A DNA stretch of 14,506 nt from positions 1-14,506 of the forward strand of contig JAQIWT010000851.1 in NCBI GenBank assembly GCA_034696485.1, given 5' to 3'. A model generated the notes under the pieces. That model worked only from the letters and a program-made list of their open reading frames with translations. It had not been told where the DNA came from and made no database searches. This document shows positions 1 to 9,193 of the stretch, one piece after another. The translations under genes and the position numbers were made by a program. Every line of letters starts with the position of its first letter. Within the stretch, counting starts at the first letter, position 1. This stretch comes from Isohypsibius dastychi. Its lineage: Eukaryota; Tardigrada; Eutardigrada; Parachela; Isohypsibiidae.

Positions 1-517
1 GTGTGCCGGAAACCGTGACTGTGTTAATGTTGTCGCAAATAATTGGTGTGGTGCGTGGGAAAGCGATAGCTATTCGATTCGCTGGCAATGGCGGCCTGTT
101 TGCCTCATTGTCACTGTTCTCCATTATTATGAATGTGGTGGTGTATTTACATTATAATGTAGCTGTTTTGCTCCTGAAATGGAATATTCAGTCGTTCTGC
201 GTAGTATATATCAGAAGGCCATTTGTGCCGAAATAATACCTTGATTGGCTTTTAATTACTTTGCTTGTTGTTTCTGCTTATATTCCAGAAAGTTGAGATG
301 ACAGGTGTCACGCAATGGTCATAAGTAGTACCATGGTACTTTGTTTTGTCAGGAAATTAAATTGACTTTGTATGGTATATTTGTACATGGCTTCCACTTT
401 GATAATCAATGTTTTGAAGAAATTTAATGTGGAAAGCAGTTTCCCGTTTACTTTGTGGAATTTCCGCTGTCAAGAATTGCGTGACTGATATAATGATGTT
501 CACGGGTTCATCAATGG
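1..517. other. 5' intergenic / upstream region, no gene recognised
   Basis: No coding exon, RNA gene or mobile element is supported here. An open frame at 3-236 on the plus strand is T-rich, unlike the coding segments downstream, and matches no family I know. The stretch most likely holds the upstream regulatory region of the RhoGAP gene. Confidence 0.5.
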
Positions 518-525
518 TATAAAAG
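518..525 (+). promoter_or_regulatory. Candidate TATA box of the RhoGAP gene
   Basis: The sequence TATAAAAG is a full match to the metazoan TATA consensus. It lies about 190 bases before the first ATG (712) of the gene, so initiation would fall near 545-555. No ATG occurs between that point and 712, which fits 712 being the first start codon of the mRNA. A donor-like GTGAGT at 528-533 and acceptors at 646-647 and 704-705 leave open a spliced 5' UTR with initiation further upstream. Confidence 0.45.
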
Positions 526-711
526 ACGTGAGTAATTGAGTACGGGCAGGGAAAGAAGAGATAACTGCTTTTTTCGTTGCATAACTACATCCAGAATTTT
601 ATTCCGCTTCGATTTTATCGTTTGAATTTTGATCGTTTAATTTTCAGCCTGAACACTGTTGTTGCTAGTTTTGAAGTGTTTCCAGTTGGCCTTTCTTGTT
701 TGCAGTCGAAA

Positions 712-3700
712 ATGATCCAAATGGCTTCTTCCAACTCTTCACACAGCCTTGATGATCAGGATGACAAGGAAAATGTTTCAGCAAATGGACCTTCAGAGTA
801 AGTTTTCCGTTTGTGACAAAAAATATAATTTCGTCGTCAGAAAAAGCAATATAACCGTTTATGTCATGACGTGGCTACTCAAGCTTTTAGGTCTTGTTAA
901 AATGAAACATTTAAAGTGTTGCATATGCAAATATGCTGAAGCTAGTTTGAGCATTTGACAACTGTCGCTCTTTCTTTTCTAATATCGATTTGTTTATTTT
1001 CGGTGTTTTCTGGTCATTCGGTTCCATAGCGTATTTCAACAGTGCTTAAAAGTATCGTCGAATCAACTTATTGATTTTCAGACAAAACGGGACCATCTCT
1101 TCACGCTTTCCAAAACTTCAAGAATGTGCACATTTCCATTATGATCGCGTTGAGATGGATTGCATCCAAGTGAGTTGTGTCAAAAGAATGTCACATTTGC
1201 AAGTAGCGGTTTTCTTATCACACCTATCAGCTATTTGTCTGAGTGTTCGTTTTTCCGTGCACATTACAATACAGTTCACAATTTATTCGAAAATCCTGAC
1301 AAGAAAATGAAAAATTCGCCGAATAGCGCAGTTGACTTGTAGTTCTTCACGCTTTGTGTTCGGTAATTCTTTGGTTGCATTAATAGCTAAGCTGAATGTT
1401 TCCACCTTTTGACTGCATTTTGTTTCGTCGGTCCTTGGTAATTTATTGCAAAGCCAACGAGGTCTTTTTTGCTGTGTGCCGCAGGGTGAAAGCGCCGCTG
1501 CATCGGTTGAGAAGTTGATGCATGTCTTTCACTCTCCTCGTTATTCTCATTTTCGATGGCTTCATTTATGAGCTGCTCCAAATTTATTTACCTGTCGACT
1601 TTTTCTATCTAATTATAGGGTTTCTTAATGGCACCGACAGACCGTATTTATTTTTGCAGGTGTCTATGTATGATAGTTCTTTGATTGCTTCGTGCTCATT
1701 TTCCAATGCCGAGGATATCCACCGCACTGTCTATCATGGCATCCAAGACACTGATCGGGATTATTTTTTCACACTGAGCGTAAACAGTCACGGCAAAACT
1801 TGGCTCATCCGGAGAAGCACGAGAAACTTTCGCAAGTTTGACCGTCAGTTGCACAAATGCGTCTATGATCGAAAATTCAGTCAGCTGGAAGAACTCATCA
1901 AACCGGATTGCATCGATGAGCGGAACCTTGAAGTAAGTTGAAATTGAAAAAAAAATTGTTCTTGATCTAAGAGCATGAAAGAAAATTCAGTTTTTATTGT
2001 TGCAAGCTTTGTCCAAGGTTTACGGAGTCTGGAAACCTTTTTGAATTATATCGGGTTGAGTATCCACATCCACATGGGTATTTTTAGCTTCTCCATATCT
2101 GGGCCAGCTTTTTAATGAACTGAGGACTTTATGGTATTGACCGAATACAAAAGCGATTATTTTCAATATTGGTACACAGATACTCTGTATATCGTACCTT
2201 GACCGCGCTGTAATTCGGCTGATCATGAACAAAGGCCGTTTTTCTTATAGCACTCTCATGCTGTGCGACAACATCCGTTTTTGTCAGGCGTATTTGTGAT
2301 TGGCGGCATTATGGCCTCGAACAAGTTTTCTCAAATCTCTTTTATGTCCAACTGAAGAATCGATCCCCTGTTATAACAGCCTGTGTTGTTTCTGACTTTT
2401 CTCACTTTTAAAGGCTTGGAAAATCAAGCTGAACCGCTATTTGGAGCGTTTCTCTCAAATCGCCGGAAATCTTATCAGTTGCGCACCTGTCCTAAACTGG
2501 CTTGAGGTACGTGTTTTTGTTCGTGTTTTATCTTGTTTATTTAGTTTGGTTTACAAACCGCGATATGCTAGTAATATTTGTATGGGAGAGAAATAGAATT
2601 CGTCATGAATGTTTTTATTTTCAGCTGGACAACCGAGGGTTTCGGTTAGTTGCATCTGATGATTCGGCCATTAACACTCCAGCTGTGGCTGCTTGTTATG
2701 CAGTGAAACGATATGTTGCTCTTGCCGGCGACGAGTTAGGGCTCGAGGTAAGACACCGTTTTAAGTTACAAACGGCTGTTAATTATAAATTCTGATTCTC
2801 TGATGGTGGGAGTTTTGAATAATAAACACTCGTGCTTTTTGGAGATGCATTTCACTTTTCGAGTATTTTCTTTGTGGTCTTTATCCTCATCGAATTTCAG
2901 GTTGGCGATAGGCTGTCTGTTATCGACATGCCACCGAACGATGAGTCCATGTGGTGGCGCGGAAAGAAAGAACTGGATGTCGGCTTTTTTCCGAGTGATT
3001 GTGTGCAGGTCATCGGCGGAGGAAAAATGCCACCGAATGCCACCAGTGACAACCAAGTTCCAGGTGAGAAAAAAAGACTTTATTCAGGCCGCTTGTATGG
3101 AAATCATAGTTTGGCATGTTTTCAGTTCTACGCAAACGTGGAAAGCTTATTGCGTTTTTTCGGTCGTTTTTGAATGCTCGCCCGTCTCGAAGAAGACTGA
3201 AGGAATCTGGAATATTGAAAGAACGAGTTTATGGATGCGATCTTAGTGAACATTTATTGAATACTGGTCAGATGGTCCCCCTGGTACTAATCCAGTGTAC
3301 GAGTTTTATCGAGGAGCACATGCACAGCGTTGATGGAATATATCGGTTATCTGGAATCACATCAAACATTCAAAAATTACGTCTGGAATTCGATGCGGAG
3401 AGAAGCCCTGATTTGACTCAAGAAGCTTACATGCAAGATATACATTCCGTTGCCAGCGTGTTGAAACTTTATTTTCGGGAGCTTCCAAATCCGTTGCTGA
3501 CGTTTTATCTGTACGAGAAGTTTGTTGATGCAGTTCAAGCTTCGGAAGAGCTGAAGTTGCTGAAGATTCATGATGTTGTTAATCAACTTCCGCCACCTCA
3601 TTTCAGGTAAATGCGCTTTAGTTTGTTACGTTCCAGTGCCTCTTGGAAGGCGCGCTTTTAACTTTTATGTACTTGCAAGACTAATCTGTCCGCTTTTAGG

Positions 3701-6700
3701 ACCTTGGAGTACCTGATGCGGCATCTTGCTAGAATTGCTACGCATTCGGACAGGACCGGAATGAACAGCAAGAATCTTGCGATTGTTTGGGCGCCAAATC
3801 TTCTGAGGTGCGCTTGGGTGAAGTTCGGTTTTGATTTCGTTTCATTTTGATTGCTGGTATTGATAAAGTTAATTACTTCTCATGTAGTTTGAGATAGAGT
3901 CTGATTATGGTAATTTCACGCCCTGATTGTCGCTTACCACTGTTAATCATAGGTTTATGGATAATTTAGCATGTCATTTCATGTTTATGGTGGATATACG
4001 TATTAAGTGTTTGCTTGTTTATAGGTCATCTGAGGTGGAGAATAGCGTTGAAGCGTTACGTGGAGTGAGCACTTGTGCGGTTGCCGTCGAAATCTTGATT
4101 AAACACGCCGACTTGATCTTCGGTAATCAGCTGCATACATCTTCCTTGTTGACTCGATCAGGTAATTGCGCTTGGTTTTCTTCAACGCTGACGGTCTCTC
4201 GCTTATATTGACAGCCGATTTATTGTTCAGGTTACGCTGCCAAAAACAATCGCCCGAAATCAGTCGCTGTTTCTACTCCGTCGAAGCTCTTGAGCTTGGA
4301 CGAAGCTCGATTGCTCACTCGACCAAATCTCGATCAGAAGTACATCGAAGTAGGCGCTGGCCCAGAAAACGTTCCCAAATACCATACTGTGATTGCTTTG
4401 TCCAAAGATAGGTTGGTGACCTTTGCCGAATGGTTATGCCAAATTATTTCTCAATTTTCTATTAACTATCAGTTAATTTTCATTCATTGTCTTTGGTATT
4501 TTTTTGCAATATTTATTTCTGATCTGCTGGTAACAAACTGACTATTGATAGTCTTTCAGGAAAAAGCGTAGTAATAGCACAACTTCCAATGAGAAGACTT
4601 CGTCGACCTGGCGAAGCATATTCGCAACGAAAAACCGGAAACCTTTATGGAATACGCAGTATAATCCTGTTAACCCCCTGCTGTCCGGAACGTCGCCTCC
4701 TTCCAACATTTCTTCCAAGAAACCGAAACTTCGTGCTGCGCAAAGTGCGAATTCGCTGGATTCACCAAACAGCCATTCCAGGAATCGTCACAGAAATTCT
4801 GCGCATATTTCGCCGGACAGTCAGGATGAGCCGCGATCGCTTAGACTCCCTGCCAGTCCAAGAGCGTCGACATCCGGTCATAATAGATCCTTCTCTCTGG
4901 ACTCTTGTTTCAGACAAGAAGATATGCCCGAGCATTCACCGAAAATTGTCATCGACGTCATTAAAACCGTTCCATACTCGAGTGCGGAAAACGGATGTCT
5001 GGTCAAGTTGTCCATTGACGAGGAGCCCGAAGAGACTGCTGAAACTCGAGGTACGTCCAAAATCGTACAAGTTATTGGGATCTGCAATTTTCTGTCCAAC
5101 ACAGATCAATGCACATCAACCTTGGCTCCCAAGACCAGCTTGAGCTCTCACTCAGAACCGGTTCGTTATAAAAAGTTAAGCCGGACGCTCTCACCGGAAT
5201 TTCTAAGGAAACATCGTGAGCCTCTCCGTCAGGATGGAGTGGGGATTAAACGCTCGTTGTCGGCTTCTCCGAAAGCAAACCACCGACTTCTCCCTGCATT
5301 GAAAGAAGTTACTGACTCGATCGATATCAGAACATCTTCTGCCAATGGGCGAAAATCGTTTAGACGAAGCACTTCTGAGGAAGATCTTGTAATAATCGTG
5401 AATCGGCTCATCGTTTTCAGCTACTCATTGATTATTATTCTAGGCTAAAGTGATTGCACCTGTTGCGAATCCCACCGAGTCCCCTGTTGATCCAGCTAGA
5501 TCTCCTTCAGCTCAGTCATCTGGTACAACTAGCATGGAAGTTACCTCGCATGACGAAGGATCACCAGCATTCGAAAGTACCGAAATGGAATTGTTCGATG
5601 ACATCTGCGCTGAACTCTGCATTCGTGAAGGAGGTGTCCATACGGATGGCGGTGAAGCGAGCCGTGTTGTGATTAGCGATAGCTTGCAGGTGAATTAATT
5701 ACGGCCGACGGATCAGTACGATTATAACGCTTGTACATTGATTAGATTTAGCGTTCATTAACGTTTCCCTAAGTTCGTTGACAAGAGTTTTTTTAGAGTG
5801 TTGCTGATTTACATGAGGAAAGCGAATCAAACTCTGGATCTGTGGTACTTCCGGAATTAGACTCTACTGAGCCAATTGGATGGTATGAGCCGGATGGTGT
5901 GAAGAATGAAGATCTCGATATCAGCGGAAGTTTATCTTCTATCGACGGGCTACGCGCGCTTTTTAGCCCGCATCAACCGGTATCTCCACACTCCGTTCAA
6001 AAGAGTCTATCTGCGATTTCATCTCCGGTAGCCGAACACGGCCACTCACATCTCAACGTGACCCGGTCCGCGTCGTACTTTTTTGGTCAGACGGAAGCAG
6101 AAAATCGTCGAAAAAAGCTGGCGTGGTTTGAGCGGAAGAACCGGTTGGATTTCGATCCAGAGCCTCCATTAGAGCATGAATGCCTTCTGGGCGAAAGCAG
6201 TGAATCTTCTCCCATTTTTCTCACTGAAGTTCCTCCGGCTGATCAGGCTGAATTGCCGTCGTTTGCATTCGGTCAAATGAATCCCTCTCTCCATGTCGAA
6301 TTTGCCGATAACGAGACAAATTCAGTTGAACTTCCGATTGAGCGGTCAGTCTCACCGCTGGAATTTGTGGATGCCGAGATCAAAGGTGCTTTTTTGTCAC
6401 ATTCCCAGCTGTGTAAATAGATGTAATGATCTGATATTTTTATTTGCAGATAACCAGTCTTCAGCAGAACTGACTACATTCCCTTCTTCCTACCGGTATA
6501 CTTGGTCACCGGATTCTGTATCAGTCCCGTCTATCATTCTTAAAAGGTCATCTCTTCCGGTTTCTAGTGACTTTCCGGTTGATACTGGCAGTGACGAACC
6601 ATGTGATTCCTCGAACGAAGCCTCCAGAATTGTTCCGGATGCCGATACCTGCATTATTTCCGAAGCTGATTCCAGATCGGTTCCACAACACCCGATGGAA

Positions 6701-7162
6701 TACGTCTTAGTTTTGGAAAAGCCTCGGATGAATCTTGAGCTTCCGGAATCTTCTATAGTAGCGTCTACTGCTAGTAAATCAACGGAAAGTTTGGTTCCTG
6801 ATCCCGAGGTTACTCCACCGAGTGTCAGAAACTTGAGATCCCGGTTTGAATCTAGCAAGCCCGTTACAGTTGACACGGATACCATCAAATCAGATCGGGG
6901 GAGATTTGAGCGAGGAAGTTTGAAACAAAAACTGCGGGATCTCAGTGACGTTTATAAAGAAGCGGGCCCGCAGTTGGAAGGTCGATCCGCGTCGAATGAA
7001 GAAGTTGCGGTCAAGCCTGTTGTAAAGTACAATTTTGGACAGAAAGTTGTGCTCCCGGAACCAAACGCGGTCCAGAGAGCAGCTGAGAGAAGCAGTGTGA
7101 CCGGGAGGAGTCTGAAAGTTAGCCAGATGAGGCAAATGTTCCAAGCGCCTGTCGATCCGTGA
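712..7162 (+). CDS. PX-SH3-RhoGAP protein, CdGAP/ARHGAP32-33-like Rho GTPase-activating protein
   Basis: Predicted to speed GTP hydrolysis by Rac/Cdc42-class Rho GTPases at membranes and the cytoskeleton. Exons by splice consensus: 712-797, 1082-1169, 1660-1932, 2414-2506, 2625-2747, 2901-3063, 3126-3606, 3700-3807, 4025-4161, 4231-4411, 4560-5050, 5105-5388, 5444-5689, 5797-6385, 6450-7162; 4056 bases, 1351 residues. Order: atypical PX domain (about 44-180, opening CAHFHY as in ARHGAP32/33), SH3 (about 203-259, with VIDMPP, WWRG and FFPSDCV), RhoGAP (about 309-509, arginine finger R349 in GIYRLSG, then YFRELPNPLL and WAPNLLR). The remaining ~840 residues are Ser/Pro-rich and look disordered, with basic-Ser sites such as FRRSTSEEDL that could be phosphorylated. 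Donors at 3808 (GTGCGC) and 4412 (GTTGGT) are weak but demanded by frame. Introns 1170-1659 and 1933-2413 hold nothing I recognise. ATG 712 is chosen because no earlier ATG follows the TATA box. The domain call is secure; exact tail splicing is less so. Confidence 0.93.
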
Positions 7163-7394
7163 ATTCGGCATGACTGAAATTAAGTGATCTTCTTTGGTTA
7201 TGTTTTTTAGCCTTGCAGTTGAGCTGTTTTGTTGGTTTTTTTGAAAACGTGGATGATGCAAGCTTTTTTTGACCGTGCATAGCTCTTGTCTTGCCGATCT
7301 TCGATTGGGTATTTATGCTATTTGTTTTGTCACGTCTTTTTGACGCGACAAGTTGATCTGGATACTCACGGCATCATGCCTTGATTTTGCTACG
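7163..7394 (+). other. 3' UTR of the RhoGAP gene
   Basis: This T-rich stretch without coding signature lies between the TGA stop (7160-7162) and the polyadenylation hexamer. It is inferred to be 3' UTR. Confidence 0.6.
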
Positions 7395-7400
7395 AATAAA
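7395..7400 (+). other. Polyadenylation signal AATAAA of the RhoGAP gene
   Basis: A canonical AATAAA lies 233 bases after the RhoGAP stop codon on the same strand and before the next gene. It is the first such hexamer after the stop. Confidence 0.65.
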
Positions 7401-7854
7401 AATGCTGTTTTTCGAATGTTACGAAGTTTTGATGTGACAAAAGAAAATTTAACCGAAATTCTGGAATTGCCGAAGAAAAATTCAGGAGTACCGGTATTCT
7501 TCTGATACAGTAGGCCAAATTCGCTTTTGTGAGACTGCCGTACGCTTCGTGCGCTTCAATCAAAATGACACACGGACGAGTCATCAATCAAGAATCCTGG
7601 AAATCCCCCAACAATCTCGTCCACCGTTTGAGTTTACATACTTGAGGTTACATACTGTACTTTTGACCCAACTCCACGTCTCTGGATAATCTTGATTTAT
7701 TCCTCTAAAATTTCGAGTTCGGTTTTCGCGTTTTTTTCTTTGTAACCGTTTGGCGAAGTGATCGAACAGTATTGAGATTTGTTTACCAATTTGGTTGAAG
7801 TCCGTTACGTCTGAGCGCCTGGAAAAGCAGCCAATCCTTTATTCCGTGATTATA
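7401..7854. other. Intergenic region and 5' UTR before the J-domain gene
   Basis: No exon or RNA gene is recognised. The stretch should carry the J-domain gene's promoter, but I see no clear TATA box. A minus-strand open frame at 7390-7587 has no familiar motif and was not accepted. Confidence 0.45.
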
Positions 7855-8609
7855 ATGCCTGACTCCAAACTTTATGAAATATTGGAGGTTGACAGAGAAG
7901 CCACGGATGCGGATATTAAACGGGTGAGTTATTCATATGACAGCTTGGCCAAGTCCACCTCAAGTCCACGGAGAACCTCAATTTCGAAGTGCAATAGTCC
8001 ACCTTTAATAGCACATTATTGTTCACAGGCATATAGACGGCTCGCCAGACAGTATCATCCAGACAAGAATCCAGGACAAACTAGCGATGAAATGGTGAGT
8101 TTTTGGAATTTGGTACCGTGGTTGATTGCGTTGATATCTTGGATTTCCTTCATTTGCTAAATTTTTTACAGTTCAAGAAGATAAACTTTGCACATTCTGT
8201 GCTGACTGATCCCCGGAAACGTCGGGTTTATGACCAGTTCGGTCTACAAGGACTGCGGGACGGTCTTGGAAGCGGACTGTTTGGAGAGGAGACTGAAACA
8301 TCCGCCGATGGATTATGTGAGTAACACATGATTGTTTCGTTTGTGTAAAAATTGTTTCATATCCTGTGTATTTCAGACAACGTTGAAGAAATGCTTGTCG
8401 GTCTTCTATCCGAAGTTTTCCGGAATTTTCAGCTTCAAATCACAGATGTGGGAGTTCAGGAGTTCGCCAGGGGGGCTACGCGATGTGCGACAGCATTCCA
8501 AAGAAAAGATTACATCACCGTACTCAAGGAAACTGTTTCGCTGACTGTTCAGATCTACAAAGCTTGGCCGTCAAGACAACTTCCGCCTCACGACAGGGAT
8601 GACTTATAA
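7855..8609 (+). CDS. Small J-domain (DnaJ/Hsp40) co-chaperone with unrecognised C-terminal half
   Basis: J-domain proteins stimulate Hsp70 ATPase activity through the HPD loop and deliver clients. Exons: 7855-7923, 8029-8094, 8172-8316, 8377-8609; 513 bases, 170 residues. The J domain covers residues 5-69: start KLYEILEVD, helix II with AYRRLARQY, the HPD motif at 33-35 followed by KNPG, then FKKINFAHSVLTDPRKRR and YDQFG. The wording of helices III-IV (INxAHxxLTD, then YDxxGxxGL) is closest to cysteine-string proteins (DNAJC5), but no cysteine string follows. Residues 70-93 are a short Gly/acidic linker. Residues 94-170 (from NVEEMLVGLL to the terminal DRDDL) look helical and match no family I can name. 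No signal peptide or membrane segment, so cytosol or nucleus is inferred. Phases agree at every junction. ATG 7855 is chosen because it sits just before the J domain; open frame continues upstream to 7795 without an ATG. Confidence 0.87.
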
Positions 8610-9193
8610 CTGGCAGCTCCTCTTCCAGATTTTTCCTTGATCCGAACTTGGTGTGGTTGGTTTTTGCAACGGGAATGAAGTGGCGGAATATATTCTGTTT
8701 TATTCGGATAATTTCTGTGATGTGCGGCGCTGGGACATGCGACCCTGCTGGACTTGGGAAGCCAGCGTAGTGCTGTGTTGGAGGAGCTTTTTATGACTGA
8801 CTGTGTGCCAAATCTTCTTATGGTATGTTCACCGCCGGGATCATGTTTTGGACTGAAGAAAATTCAGCGGAAGTCATTTTCTGACAAAAGTAAAGGCTTG
8901 GGTTTCTATGTTAGTCGACATGTTTTCGATCTTCTTAGAGAATATTTTGCCTATTTTGCAAGAACTTATCTTGAATTGTACACATGCTTAGTTGAGAACT
9001 TGGATTAGAATGAAGATTAATTCCAAATTCTGCTGGGCGTTCGGAAATGAACTTCGATTATTGCTCTAGTTTGCCAAACAAAACTTACTGCAAACTGCAA
9101 ACAACAGATAAGGATTTTGACCAAAATGAGATAACTTTATGTACCGGAATATAATATGGAGAACAGGAAAGCTGCTTTTTAAGAGAAAAATTC
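8610..9193. other. Convergent 3' ends of the J-domain gene and the chitin-binding gene
   Basis: This stretch lies between a plus-strand stop (8609) and a minus-strand stop (9194). A plus-strand open frame at 8754-9008 has no family motif and no ATG at its start. AATATA at 8687-8692 could be a variant poly(A) signal for the J-domain gene. On the minus strand, CATAAA (9136-9141) or AATAAA (8698-8703) could serve the chitin-binding gene. I see no RNA gene. Confidence 0.5.
8698..8703 (-). other. Possible minus-strand poly(A) signal AATAAA
   Basis: Plus-strand TTTATT reads AATAAA on the minus strand, about 490 bases beyond the stop of the chitin-binding gene. If used, the two convergent transcripts would overlap. 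The nearer variant CATAAA (9136-9141) is an alternative. Confidence 0.3.

Noticed and set aside
3-236. Plus-strand open frame at the left edge
   Set aside because: The codons are T-rich with mixed hydrophobic content, with no family resemblance and no splice link to the RhoGAP exons.
4589-5143. 184-codon plus-strand open frame within the RhoGAP tail
   Set aside because: It is a shadow frame. The frame beginning at 4561 continues the upstream exon in phase and has the Ser/Pro-rich composition of the family tail.
6490-7261. Two minus-strand open frames opposite the last RhoGAP exon
   Set aside because: They are complements of the accepted plus-strand coding exon and contain no recognised domain.
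8754-9008. Plus-strand 84-codon open frame after the J-domain gene
   Set aside because: It begins at a non-ATG codon, has no recognised motif, lies after a clean TAA stop and is not needed by any splice model.
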